A DNA stretch of 64,000 bases from Formosa sediminum (GTDB lineage Bacteria; Bacteroidota; Bacteroidia; Flavobacteriales; Flavobacteriaceae). Under the pieces are notes generated by a model. It saw nothing but the letters and a program-made list of their open reading frames with translations. It was not told the DNA's origin and ran no database searches. The stretch is from assembly GCF_007197735.1 (NCBI RefSeq), contig NZ_CP041637.1, positions 3,319,001-3,383,000 on the forward strand, in the 5' to 3' direction. Numbering within the stretch: the first letter of the stretch is position 1; each line of letters opens with the position of its first letter. Position numbers and translations under genes: made by a program. This document shows positions 8,641-17,723 of this stretch, one piece after another.

Positions 8641-10932
8641 ATGAGAAGTATACACTTTAAAACCATAATTGTATTTAGTTTTTTAGCATCCTTCAATTCT
8701 TTGCTAGCACAACAAATTAGTGGTTCAATATTAAATGTATCAGAACACCCCATTGCAAATGCATTTATAATTTATAATAATACAACGATTTCAGAAACAA
8801 ATGCTAATGGTGTTTTTAAACTCCCAGAGAACTTAAAATTACCTATAAAATTAAAAATTAGTCATCCCGATTATTATATAAAATCTGTTACTTTAAAAAC
8901 GAATAAAAGTATATTTAAACTTTTAGCATTAGAACAAACTCAAGATTTAGATGCCGTAATCATTTCATCTAGCTATCAAAAAGAGAGTAAAGTTATTGTA
9001 CCCACAACAAAGATATCGTCTCAAAAAATTGACACTTATAGCCCTATCGATTTGGTTTCTAGTATAAACGAAACGCCTGGCGTATTTATACAAAGTGGTG
9101 CATTAAATACCAATAGAATTGTAATTCGTGGTGTAGGTTCTAGGACGCTTTATGGCACAAATAAAATAAGAGCTTACTTTAACGGTATTCCCATCACTAA
9201 CGGAACCGGAGAAACAGCTATTGATGCTTTTGACCCTGAAGATATAGCAAATTTAGAAATTGTTAAAGGCCCTAAAGCAACGCAATATGGTACTAATTTG
9301 GGAGGCACATTATTACTTAATTCCAAACAAGCTTTAGAAGGCGAAACATTTTTAAAAACAAACCTGACAGTTGGAAGTTTTGGATTGTTAAAAAATAATG
9401 TTTCATTAGCGACAACATCTAATAAACTCGCTATTAATTTCAATTACGATCATCTAAAATCTGATGGATTTCGAGATAATAGTAATTATAAGAGACATAC
9501 TGCATTATTAACAACAAATTATAAATTTAACGAAAAAAATGAACTTGGATTCTTAATAAATTACACCGATTATTTTGCAGAAATTCCAAGTTCTATTGGT
9601 CAAACGGCATTTCATGAAGACCCTTCTCAAGCAGCATATACTTGGGATGCTGCTCAAGGTTACGAAGACAATAAACAAGTTTTAATAGGTTTAAATTATA
9701 CGCATCGTTTTTCCGACAACTTTAGTAATACCACAGCTGTATTTTATAGTTATTTAGACCATTACGAACCTAGACCCTTTAATATTTTAGATGAATTTAC
9801 TAATGGATATGGGGCTAGAACACTTTTTGCTAAAGATTTTAAATTTTTAAACCAAAATGCTAATCTTAGTTTTGGTGGTGAGATATATACAGATGAATAC
9901 AATTGGAAAACTATTGAAAATTTATACGAAAACAATAATGGAAACGGTAGTTTAGAAGGTAATTTACTTAGTGACAATATTGAAAACAGACAAAATCTTA
10001 ATGTTTTTGCTACAACCACATTACCTATTACAAATAAGTTAAAAGCTCAAATCGGGCTTAATATAAATGCTACCAATTACGAGTTTACTGATGCATTTAA
10101 AACGGGAGAAAACAATAAAGATGCAGACAGAAATTTCGATCCTATTGTGGCTCCAAATTTAAATATTGTCTATCAATTTGTTCCTAATATAAGTGCTTAT
10201 GCAAATGTAAGTAAAGGATTTAATTACCCGTCTATAGAAGAGACTCTTACACCCGAAGGAGTAATTAATCCCGAATTAGGACCAGAAACCGGAATTAATT
10301 ATGAAATTGGGAGCGAACTCTTCCTCGTTCAGAGTAAGTTACACATACAACTGTCTGCCTACCTATTAGATATAGACAATTTACTTGTTGCAGATCGTGT
10401 TGGCGAAGATCAATATATTGGAAGAAATGCTGGTAATACAGAGCACAAAGGAATTGAACTTTCTGCTTCTTATACAGAAATGTTTAATTCGGGTTTTGTT
10501 TTAGCACCGTACATAAATGCAGAAATTACTGATCATAAATTTATAGAATTTGTAGATAATGAAACCGATTATTCGGGTAATGAACTTACTGGTGTTCCAG
10601 ACCATAAATTTAATGGAGGATTACAGTTAGGATACAAAAACTTTAATTTAAACACTAATTTTTTATATGTAGGAGACATGCCTTTAAATGATGCTAATAC
10701 GCTTTATTCTGAAGAGTATACAATTTTAAACGCCAAACTAGCCTATAAAAATACTATAACATCACATTTTACTATAGAAGTTAATGCTGGTATAAATAAT
10801 ATTTCAAATAAAGACTACGCATCTTCTGTATTAATAAATGCTGTTGGGTTTGGAGATTCAGAACCAAGATATTATTACCCTGGACAACCACGAAATTGGT
10901 ACAGTGGCTTTAAAATAAGTTATAATATATAA
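8641..10932 (+). CDS. TonB-dependent outer-membrane receptor (siderophore/cofactor type)
   Basis: This 763-residue receptor has a signal peptide, a CarboxypepD_reg-like domain (about 25-100), a plug domain (IDLVSSINETPGV, VIRGVGSR, IEIVKGP-like LEIVKGPKATQYG) and a 22-strand barrel ending in aromatic residues. It has no SusD partner and is shorter than SusC proteins, so it resembles FecA-type transporters of small ligands. It sits 27 bases behind the PQQ-type dehydrogenase. One attractive reading is uptake of PQQ, as done by E. coli PqqU, or of a metal chelate; neither is shown by the sequence. A shared terminator follows. Confidence 0.88.
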   Translation: MRSIHFKTIIVFSFLASFNSLLAQQISGSILNVSEHPIANAFIIYNNTTISETNANGVFKLPENLKLPIKLKISHPDYYIKSVTLKTNKSIFKLLALEQTQDLDAVIISSSYQKESKVIVPTTKISSQKIDTYSPIDLVSSINETPGVFIQSGALNTNRIVIRGVGSRTLYGTNKIRAYFNGIPITNGTGETAIDAFDPEDIANLEIVKGPKATQYGTNLGGTLLLNSKQALEGETFLKTNLTVGSFGLLKNNVSLATTSNKLAINFNYDHLKSDGFRDNSNYKRHTALLTTNYKFNEKNELGFLINYTDYFAEIPSSIGQTAFHEDPSQAAYTWDAAQGYEDNKQVLIGLNYTHRFSDNFSNTTAVFYSYLDHYEPRPFNILDEFTNGYGARTLFAKDFKFLNQNANLSFGGEIYTDEYNWKTIENLYENNNGNGSLEGNLLSDNIENRQNLNVFATTTLPITNKLKAQIGLNINATNYEFTDAFKTGENNKDADRNFDPIVAPNLNIVYQFVPNISAYANVSKGFNYPSIEETLTPEGVINPELGPETGINYEIGSELFLVQSKLHIQLSAYLLDIDNLLVADRVGEDQYIGRNAGNTEHKGIELSASYTEMFNSGFVLAPYINAEITDHKFIEFVDNETDYSGNELTGVPDHKFNGGLQLGYKNFNLNTNFLYVGDMPLNDANTLYSEEYTILNAKLAYKNTITSHFTIEVNAGINNISNKDYASSVLINAVGFGDSEPRYYYPGQPRNWYSGFKISYNI

Positions 10933-10959
10933 AATTTATTGTACTAGATTTTAAATTAA

Positions 10960-10999
10960 AAACCTCAATTACACTTTATATTTAATGTAATTGAGGTTT
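10960..10999. terminator. Bidirectional terminator between convergent genes
   Basis: A 14-bp perfect stem (10960-10973 with 10986-10999; arm AAACCTCAATTACA) with a 12-base loop lies between the receptor (+) and the PLP-fold gene (-), with A/T runs on both sides. Confidence 0.85.
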
Positions 11000-11026
11000 A
11001 TATTTATTTTAATAATATTAATGAGT

Positions 11027-13099
11027 TTAATCTAGTAAATCAGGCTGACTTAAAATTAATTCAATTTTCTTAATGATTACAGTGATTTGACTCATTTGAA
11101 TTTCAATATTTCTGAAATACAAACTAATATCTCGATTCACCCAACTTTCTGAAATCACACGAGCTCCCAAACTAATTCTTAAAATTGCACTCGGTATATT
11201 ATTAGCATATTTTACATTTACAGCTTGACCAATATGGCATTTTTGTGCTGCAAGTCCAATAGTTTCTAAAGGCGAATCTTTAAACTGTTCAGATAAATCT
11301 GAGTTTAATAGTGTATATAATTTTTTAACCTTATCTATAGGTAAAGGCTCATTATCTTTTAATATAAAGAAAGGAAAAATGGTACGGATATTTCTAATTC
11401 CAAACTCTTCGTTATCATAACTTTTAGATTTAGACTCGTTGCCATATATAGGTTGCAAGAAGCTCGCTTCTTTTATAGAATCTTCTACAAAATTACAAAA
11501 CATTTCAATTCCCATATTTCTATACAATACAGGAGTTTTAAAATATCTATCCATTTCTACCATGGCAGCGTTCCAACGCATATAAGATCCGTAATTAAAT
11601 CCGCTAGGTAAATCTGCAGCACAAAACCAAGATGTTGGCCAGTCTGAATGATTGTAATATTGAGTTAAACCAACTGGCAATTTGGTTTTAACAGCATGTA
11701 TTGCATCGCTTACTTCTTTAGGAAAAATTAAAGCTCCTGAATATGGAGGGCCAGTAAAATATTTACTTCCTGTAATGGTTACAATGTATCCTTTGTTTAA
11801 ATAGTTTTTAACGTCTTTAGGGTCTAATCGTAACTGCGAAGCATCTACTATAATTTGCATAGATAGACCTTCTAAAGCATTTAATTTCTGTATTAATTCA
11901 TCACTTGGAGATTGATACCCTAATTTAGACTGATCCATAGTGTGTAGCACTACGTGTCTGCCTAATTTATGATTTTCGGAAACAGCTTTATACACTTCCT
12001 GATCTAAAGCTTCAGTTGATTTTAGTGCACCATTCTCATCTCTAAAAGTTATTTTAATAACATCTACATCTCTAAATCCTTCAATATTATCTCCTTTTTT
12101 AATAGGAATATTTAAAGCCGTAGTATTCTCAAAATGACATCCCTTTAATGCTCCCGGAACGCCACTACCCGTTTCGTCTGATGCGACCAAAACGTGTGTA
12201 ATTTCTTTAGCTGTTGTAATTTGTGTTATACCTGCCAATTGAAGCGAAGAATCTGTCCCAGATGGTGAAAAGATTATTTCACAGCCATCATATAACTTAA
12301 ATATTTTTCTTAAATTATTTTTAAGTAATTCCGCAAAATCTAAGGTCGTTTTTTCAAAACCATATTTTAAACTGTTACCAATTAGTATGTTTCTTACTTT
12401 ATCTGTTTTGTCAAAAGCAAAATTAGACACACTTGTAGCTGTAGACGATGCGAAAGTGAAGGCTTCTGGTCTAGGAAATGGACGACAACCATATTTATTA
12501 AGTAAACCTACTTCATCAATATTTAACCTTAAATCTCCGCCAGACATTAATAAATACTCTGTTGGCATCGCTAAATTTTCTACAATTGGCGTCCAAGAAG
12601 GTTTAAATGTTATACTTGTATTCTCTAACCCGTGAATAGTTTGTAATGGACTATATTTAGACGTAGAAGTTGTATCTATATCTGCTTCACTCTTAATAAA
12701 ATCTAATAATGTAAAACTTAAAGGTTCTAATTTTTCTTTATCATCTTTAGGTAATAGCTTGTAAAATATACTTGTTACTTTAAGTGCAGCAATATCACAT
12801 AAAAGTGTATCTTCTTTATTTTCTCCTAAAGCTTTGTACCACAATTGCCATTCTATACCATATCTTAAATAGACTAATGCTAAAACAGGTTTATTTAAAA
12901 AAGAAGTACCAATTATAATGGCTTTATTTGGTATAATTTTAAATACATCAGACTCTTTATTAGAGGTGATAATATTTATATTATTAATTTTTGGCACTGT
13001 ATTAAATCGTTTTAAAACACGAACTAAGTAGTTCACATTTTCTTTTTCAAATAAGCTTGTTCTTTTATATTGATTTTCTATCAGTATGTTATTAGTCAT
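11027..13099 (-). CDS. Uncharacterised fold-type I PLP-dependent enzyme
   Basis: The start is set at the ATG at 13097-13099 (MTNNILIEN) because an AAAACCT-type Bacteroidota leader precedes it; an ATG at 13126 would add nine basic residues. The second half looks like the aspartate-aminotransferase fold: SPSGTDSS (phosphate/PLP contact), IVDASQLR (Asp for the pyridine nitrogen) and TGSKYFTGPPYSG (probable Schiff-base Lys). The first 200 residues match no domain I recognise. The closest general group is class V aminotransferases or cysteine-desulfurase-like proteins. At 690 residues it is far longer than these. It stands alone between a terminator and a 410-base gap, so context gives no role. 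Confidence 0.6.
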   Translation of the reverse strand: MTNNILIENQYKRTSLFEKENVNYLVRVLKRFNTVPKINNINIITSNKESDVFKIIPNKAIIIGTSFLNKPVLALVYLRYGIEWQLWYKALGENKEDTLLCDIAALKVTSIFYKLLPKDDKEKLEPLSFTLLDFIKSEADIDTTSTSKYSPLQTIHGLENTSITFKPSWTPIVENLAMPTEYLLMSGGDLRLNIDEVGLLNKYGCRPFPRPEAFTFASSTATSVSNFAFDKTDKVRNILIGNSLKYGFEKTTLDFAELLKNNLRKIFKLYDGCEIIFSPSGTDSSLQLAGITQITTAKEITHVLVASDETGSGVPGALKGCHFENTTALNIPIKKGDNIEGFRDVDVIKITFRDENGALKSTEALDQEVYKAVSENHKLGRHVVLHTMDQSKLGYQSPSDELIQKLNALEGLSMQIIVDASQLRLDPKDVKNYLNKGYIVTITGSKYFTGPPYSGALIFPKEVSDAIHAVKTKLPVGLTQYYNHSDWPTSWFCAADLPSGFNYGSYMRWNAAMVEMDRYFKTPVLYRNMGIEMFCNFVEDSIKEASFLQPIYGNESKSKSYDNEEFGIRNIRTIFPFFILKDNEPLPIDKVKKLYTLLNSDLSEQFKDSPLETIGLAAQKCHIGQAVNVKYANNIPSAILRISLGARVISESWVNRDISLYFRNIEIQMSQITVIIKKIELILSQPDLLD

Positions 13100-13509
13100 A
13101 GGTTTTAATTTAGAACGTTTATACAACGTTATGCACTTATAAAATTAGTTTGTAGATGTTATTAATCTGTATATATTCTGGGGTTTTGTTATATTTTATT
13201 TTTCAATACTTAACACTTCTTAAAAAAAGCAACAAAAATAGAAAACGTGTTACAATATGAAGTATAATTTTCATATAAGTCACTGATTTATTTTAATTTT
13301 TTTTCAATTTATGTTGATTTGTATTCTTTTTTAAGTAAAAGACAACTTTTACATTAAGTTTAACACATATTATTATAATCTAACTTACGAAATAACTTTC
13401 ACATTAAAATTTTAATTTATGAATAGATAATTTAAAAGTTTTGTTTAACATATCTTGATTTTAACACGTTTTAGATCTAATCATTTCTTCCTTACAATTC
13501 GTATATTTT
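13100..13509. other. Intergenic gap, 410 bases
   Basis: Very AT-rich DNA holding the promoter of the PLP-fold gene at its left and the end of the NifX-like operon at its right. I see no open frame with protein character, no strong hairpin and no RNA gene. Confidence 0.5.
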
Positions 13510-13827
13510 CTAACACTTATATTCTAAAAATGTTAGTACAACACCTGAAGAATTTCCAGAGCATCCAGAAACAACTTTTATACCAACTTCATCACATTTT
13601 TTAGAGGCTTGATCTCCTATACGGTCGGAAAGTAAATAACGTACTCCCATTTTGGCTAAAACATTGAAAATATCAGATTTACAAGCTCTTTTGTAATTAG
13701 CTTCTAAAAGTTGGATGTCTAAAACCTCATTCTGATTTGAAAACACATAGATTTCGTAAAACTTGCTTCTTCCAAAATGATGCGCTAATTTATTATCTTC
13801 TGTTATAGGTATGGCAATCTTTCTCAT
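13510..13827 (-). CDS. NifX/NifB-C-type dinitrogenase cofactor domain protein
   Basis: This 105-residue single-domain protein starts MRKIAIPITEDNKLAHHFGRS and belongs to the family of small iron-sulfur or Fe-Mo cluster carriers (NifX, NafY, C-terminal NifB, MTH1175). The AHHFGRS motif and GVRYLLSDRIG match the family. Nothing else in the window suggests nitrogen fixation, so a general cluster carrier or chaperone is more likely. It is the last gene of a tight operon behind DUF5320 (3-base gap) and DUF134. Confidence 0.85.
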   Translation of the reverse strand: MRKIAIPITEDNKLAHHFGRSKFYEIYVFSNQNEVLDIQLLEANYKRACKSDIFNVLAKMGVRYLLSDRIGDQASKKCDEVGIKVVSGCSGNSSGVVLTFLEYKC

Positions 13828-13830
13828 ATC

Positions 13831-14004
13831 TTAAGATTTTAATCGTACTATCTTGTCTGTGTTTAACTTTTTTCGTCTGCCTTGACAATACGGTCTGTGC
13901 CCTGAGACAGACTGGCCATCAGAAATACCCTTTTTACATAATCCCAATTGCATTCCTGTTTTAGTTCCTAAACCTTCAGGGCCCGTTCCATCTAAACTTG
14001 GCAT
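13831..14004 (-). CDS. Small DUF5320-like Gly-rich protein
   Basis: Starting at the ATG at 14002-14004, this 57-residue protein begins MPSLDGTGPEGLGTKTGMQLG, closely resembling the DGTGP-x-G-x-G-x-x-TG opening of DUF5320 proteins, and then contains two cysteines (LGLCKKG and HRPYCQG) before a basic tail. A longer frame from 14061 overlaps DUF134 and is not needed. It starts 2 bases after the DUF134 stop. Members are commonly found beside NifX-like and DUF134 genes in anaerobes; the function is unknown. Confidence 0.8.
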   Translation of the reverse strand: MPSLDGTGPEGLGTKTGMQLGLCKKGISDGQSVSGHRPYCQGRRKKLNTDKIVRLKS

Positions 14005-14006
14005 AA

Positions 14007-14414
14007 TTATATGTTTAAATTTATCAACTCTTCTTGATCTAAGGGTGGACAATCCCCACATTTAGATGTGTCTTCATCACTATCTATTAATTTAAAACAA
14101 CGTTTACATTTAAACCAATCTTTATTAAATTCAAACGTTCCACCATCTATAATAATAGATTTGCCTTCAACAAAAGCTTGTCCTACTTTTTGCAATGCAC
14201 TATTATAGATACGCGTTAATGTAGGTCTTGACACTTCCATTTTATCTGCTGCAGTCTCTTGAGGTAAGGCATCGTAAATCACCAGTTTAATGGTTTCAAA
14301 CTCCTCATATTTCATTATAATTTGATCTGAATCACAAAATGAAATACCAAAAGGTTTAAAACCTTGCATTTTTGGAGGATGATTTACTTTCCTTTTTTTT
14401 CTTGGACGTGGCAT
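14007..14414 (-). CDS. DUF134 predicted DNA-binding protein
   Basis: The MPRPRKKRKV opening is the hallmark of DUF134. The central YEEFETIKLVIYDALPQETAADKMEVSRPTLTRIYNSALQKVGQAF is a sigma-region-4-like helix-turn-helix (residues about 48-92). The C-terminal 40 residues add four cysteines in two CxxC pairs (CKRC and CGDC), a likely zinc or iron-sulfur knuckle. It heads the three-gene operon. A 16-bp palindrome lies inside the operon promoter, so autoregulation in response to a metal or redox signal is plausible but inferred. Confidence 0.88.
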   Translation of the reverse strand: MPRPRKKRKVNHPPKMQGFKPFGISFCDSDQIIMKYEEFETIKLVIYDALPQETAADKMEVSRPTLTRIYNSALQKVGQAFVEGKSIIIDGGTFEFNKDWFKCKRCFKLIDSDEDTSKCGDCPPLDQEELINLNI

Positions 14415-14430
14415 AATAATTACTTTAATA

Positions 14431-14461
14431 CAAAAGTAATGAACTTACGTTCATAATACAA
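14431..14461 (-). promoter_or_regulatory. Promoter of the DUF134 operon with an embedded palindrome
   Basis: Read on the minus strand there is TTG (14461-14459), a 20-base spacer and TACTTTTG (14438-14431), an exact match to the Bacteroidota pattern TTG-N19-21-TAnnTTTG, 16 bases before the ATG. The spacer contains the perfect palindrome ATGAACTTACGTTCAT at 14439-14454, placed where a bound repressor would block polymerase. Confidence 0.75.
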
Positions 14462-14515
14462 TGTTTACTACAAAAAATAACTGTCATTTTATTTAAATCT
14501 TTAGATTGATAATTT

Positions 14516-14523
14516 TACATTTG
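14516..14523 (+). promoter_or_regulatory. Probable -7 box of the metallophosphoesterase gene
   Basis: TACATTTG fits TAnnTTTG and lies 40 bases before the start codon. No clear upstream TTG is present at the usual distance. Confidence 0.4.
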
Positions 14524-14563
14524 AATTTCATGAAATAACTTGTATTAACACAAACTTTATAGT

Positions 14564-15289
14564 ATGAAAATTGCTTTCTTTTCAGATATACATGCTAATT
14601 TACCGGCTTTAGAATCTTTTTTTAAAGACGTTGAAACAGAACAAGTTGATGCCATTTATTGCCTAGGAGATTTAGTAGGTTATAATGTTTGGCCAAACGA
14701 AGTGGTTGAAACCATAAGAAAACGACATATTCCTACTATTATGGGAAACCATGATGAAGCTTTGTTAAAACCTGCTGTAAAAGAAGACAAACCATCTAAT
14801 AAAGGCTTAACTAGAACCCTAATAACAGAATCCAACAGAAAGTATTTAATTAATTTACCAAGACACTTAAACCTCTGTTTCCAAACAAATAATAAACCGT
14901 TTAATGTATTAATGACGCATGGAAGTATGAAAGCCATAAACGATTATATGGTTGTAGACTATCCAGAGCAAGACGTTTTAGATATGATGCATGCACAGCA
15001 AGCAGACGTTCTTTTATGCGGACATACGCATAAACCTTTTCATCGTGTTATAAAAAATAACAAAACATTTAAACATGTTATAAATATTGGTTCTGTAGGA
15101 AAACCTAAAGATGGAGATGCAAGACTTTGTTATGCCATTGTTACCCTTAATCAAGATACCGCTTCAAACTCAGAAATTCTAGATGTAACTTTTAAACGTG
15201 TTACATATGATGTAGAGAAAGCGGCTAAAGCTGTTGAAGATAGTGATTTTGATAATGCCTTTGCAGATGCGTTACGTATTGCCAAATAA
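14564..15289 (+). CDS. Calcineurin-like metallophosphoesterase
   Basis: The 241-residue protein shows the full two-metal signature: FFSDIHANLPAL (D-x-H), CLGDLVGYN (GD), MGNHDEAL (GNHD), MTHGS and CGHTHKPF. It has no signal peptide, so it acts in the cytoplasm. It belongs to the YfcE/diadenosine-tetraphosphatase-like group (Metallophos_2), which hydrolyses phosphodiesters or phosphomonoesters; the substrate is not predictable. It is divergent from the DUF134 operon and appears monocistronic. Confidence 0.88.
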   Translation: MKIAFFSDIHANLPALESFFKDVETEQVDAIYCLGDLVGYNVWPNEVVETIRKRHIPTIMGNHDEALLKPAVKEDKPSNKGLTRTLITESNRKYLINLPRHLNLCFQTNNKPFNVLMTHGSMKAINDYMVVDYPEQDVLDMMHAQQADVLLCGHTHKPFHRVIKNNKTFKHVINIGSVGKPKDGDARLCYAIVTLNQDTASNSEILDVTFKRVTYDVEKAAKAVEDSDFDNAFADALRIAK

Positions 15290-15368
15290 CCTTTTTCAAT
15301 AAAAACACTGTCAATAAAACCTAATAATAATTTAAAACTTTTAATGACAAAAATATATTTATAAAATA

Positions 15369-17351
15369 TTAGTCTAAATATTTAGAATCAATCTCCTTTT
15401 GTCTTTTAGTGCTTACCTTAAATTTTAAAGCGTATCTATTAAGAATTTTACGCTCTTTATCAGATATTTTACCATCTTCAACAATATCTTTTAACTCTTC
15501 TATATATAATTTCTCGTTTTCAGAATAGTTAGATAACAATACCTCGTCTTCAATTGCTAATGCATCTGCTTTTGTAATGCCTAATTTTTTTATTTTTCGA
15601 TTTAAAATCTTACGTTCAGATACATCTATTATCCCATCATCCTCAATCATAAACAATACTTCTTCTTTATATTTTTCAAGATTGATTTTATAATCATTAT
15701 CTTTTAAATTAGAATTAATTGGTGTTGGGTTTTCTAACTTTTCTTTCGAACTTGGCAACTTATCAAGCGCTTCAAAATGTATTTTAAATATCCATTCTAT
15801 AGTTTTAAAAGACGTTTTATTAAAAGATGATTTTTTATTAAACTTCTCTCCTGCTTTAGGTAAAACTAATTTTAATTCTTCATTTAGCTTTTTTAAATCG
15901 TCTGAAGACATTTGTGAAGTTGCTATACTAGAAATAAGCTCTGAGTGTGATATAATTCCTGTATACATTCGTAAATCGACCAATTTTTGCCAATTTACAT
16001 CTGAATGATACCAAACCAAACTATTAGGAAGTATTGGCGCTTGTGTTGGATTAAAATCGTATTGTTGGTTTTGTATTTTTATAGTTCCATCGTCGTTAGG
16101 ACCTGTTGTTAATTCTAACTGAGTAGCTCCTAAACCTTGTACTAAATAAATAAATTCTTCTACACGTTCTAAAAATAAAATTTCTGTATAGCTGCGTAAC
16201 GGTAAATATAAATCCTGTTTAAATGGATGGCAAATGTAAACCTCGTTATTACGTGGGTGTCCCTCTAAAAAATTAATTGAAATTGGTAAACTATTTTTCT
16301 TAAGTACTACAATATCATTAGACGTTGTGGCATAAATATCTTCAGATACAAAAACAAGTTTTCTTTCTTGATAAGGAATTTTTAAAAACTTCTTTTTTAG
16401 TTTGGTGTAAACTTCTTCTTTCTTTGTTTTTACTCCTTTTTTATAACCTTGATTTTCATAGTTTTCTTCGCTAATTGCAAAGCAATTTATAGCCGGAATA
16501 TATTTTTTTTGTTTGAATAATAGTTCTCCTTTTAACTCATAAGTATAAGATTCGATTTCTCCGCGTTCTTTATATAAATTAATATAATTATTAATAGTAT
16601 CTAAAGCGTCGTCTAACCTTCCCATACTTCGTAAACCAAAAGTTTTATTGAAATAATAAAAAGAAGAATCGTCTAAATCTAAATCATTTATATTATAATA
16701 CTTACTAAACTCATCTAAAGCATTTACTCCAGACTCATAATCTTCTTCATTAAATAATCTTTCAATAGTAGATTGTAATTCGGCGTGTTTATCGATATAA
16801 GCATTTTTATACACTATAATCTCACTTAACATTTTTAATATACTTTTAGCTGCCTCTATATTACTAGTACCAAATCTATTTATATTTACATCATGGTGAC
16901 CTGAGTTATTTTTAACATGAAACCTAAAAAAATAAAAGGAATCTTCTGTAGTATTTTCTAATAACTCTACTCGATCTATTGTATCCCACGAAAATGATGT
17001 AGCTGAATCTTTAAATACGTTAGAGGCCGTATTCTCTTCACGGCATAATGCCATTAATCCGGAATCTAAAATAATAGTTGATCTGTAATAATTATGCTCT
17101 ACTTTTACTGTTTTTTCATCCTTAATTTCAGATAATTCATGTTTAAAAATCACCAAAAAATCATCGCTAGGCGTAATTATACCTCCAGATAATTTTAATG
17201 CATTGTTAAATTTATCTAATAAAGGTATAAATTCATTTTCATCTAAACCTAAACCATTATCACTCTGAATATAAACTGATCCAGAAAAATTTTGTTTAAT
17301 CACATTTTCAGACCCTAGATTTGTATTAATGATTTGTAATATCTTACGCAT
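15369..17351 (-). CDS. Large uncharacterised protein with TPR-like middle and TerB-like C-terminus
   Basis: I do not recognise a named family for this 660-residue cytoplasmic protein. The first 190 residues are beta-rich and end in a region resembling a PH-like domain (STIILDSGLMALCREE, SWDTIDRVELLE). Residues about 190-310 are helical and TPR-like (FGLRSMGRLDDALDTINNYI, ELLFKQKKYIPAINCF). The last 110 residues contain two related units, MIEDDGIIDVSERKILNRK and IVEDGKISDKERKILNRYA, in the style of TerB tellurite-resistance/EF-hand-like helical repeats. There is no signal or membrane segment. It stands alone, convergent with the phosphoesterase. The mix of adaptor-type domains suggests a scaffold or stress-response protein; this is inference. 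Confidence 0.6.
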   Translation of the reverse strand: MRKILQIINTNLGSENVIKQNFSGSVYIQSDNGLGLDENEFIPLLDKFNNALKLSGGIITPSDDFLVIFKHELSEIKDEKTVKVEHNYYRSTIILDSGLMALCREENTASNVFKDSATSFSWDTIDRVELLENTTEDSFYFFRFHVKNNSGHHDVNINRFGTSNIEAAKSILKMLSEIIVYKNAYIDKHAELQSTIERLFNEEDYESGVNALDEFSKYYNINDLDLDDSSFYYFNKTFGLRSMGRLDDALDTINNYINLYKERGEIESYTYELKGELLFKQKKYIPAINCFAISEENYENQGYKKGVKTKKEEVYTKLKKKFLKIPYQERKLVFVSEDIYATTSNDIVVLKKNSLPISINFLEGHPRNNEVYICHPFKQDLYLPLRSYTEILFLERVEEFIYLVQGLGATQLELTTGPNDDGTIKIQNQQYDFNPTQAPILPNSLVWYHSDVNWQKLVDLRMYTGIISHSELISSIATSQMSSDDLKKLNEELKLVLPKAGEKFNKKSSFNKTSFKTIEWIFKIHFEALDKLPSSKEKLENPTPINSNLKDNDYKINLEKYKEEVLFMIEDDGIIDVSERKILNRKIKKLGITKADALAIEDEVLLSNYSENEKLYIEELKDIVEDGKISDKERKILNRYALKFKVSTKRQKEIDSKYLD

Positions 17352-17656
17352 GACTTTTTTAATTTTTCAGTTTAAAATCTTTTATAAACGCTTAAAAAAC
17401 TTCTAAACTAAACACTTTCTATTCTATATAATTTCTCAGATTTTAAGCCAGAGTTATATTTATAATGTATTTTGAACACATTTAATTTAAAATTGAAACA
17501 ACTCCATTTTCAACAAAATTAATATTGAAATATAGCTTTTTAATTGGTTACGCAAATGTAAATAATAATTAGATTGGAAGATGTTATATTAACTATAATA
17601 TAGAAGATTACTTTAAATTTTACACTAAGTTTATCATGGCTAAAATGCATGTAAAA
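17352..17656. other. Intergenic gap upstream of the TerB-like gene
   Basis: About 300 AT-rich bases. TACATTTG read on the minus strand (17560-17553) fits a Bacteroidota -7 box for the 660-residue protein but is 200 bases from its start. Nothing else is evident. Confidence 0.35.
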
Positions 17657-17690
17657 AATAAAAGCTTACAGAATAATGTAAGCCTTTATT
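17657..17690 (-). terminator. Terminator of the N-acetylglucosamine susC operon
   Basis: A 14-bp stem with one mismatch (17657-17670 with 17677-17690; core GCTTACA/TGTAAGC) around a 6-base loop is followed on the minus strand by a T-rich run. It lies 33 bases after the nagB-LmbE fusion. Confidence 0.8.
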
Positions 17691-17723
17691 GAAAAATTTA
17701 ATATTTTAATTTACGATTTATTT

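Noticed and set aside
13510-13827. Evidence of nitrogen fixation
   Set aside because: The NifX-like domain is shared by general cluster carriers, and no nif structural genes are present.
14005-14061. Longer N-terminus for the DUF5320-like protein
   Set aside because: The added residues overlap DUF134 and the family opening starts exactly at the ATG at 14004.
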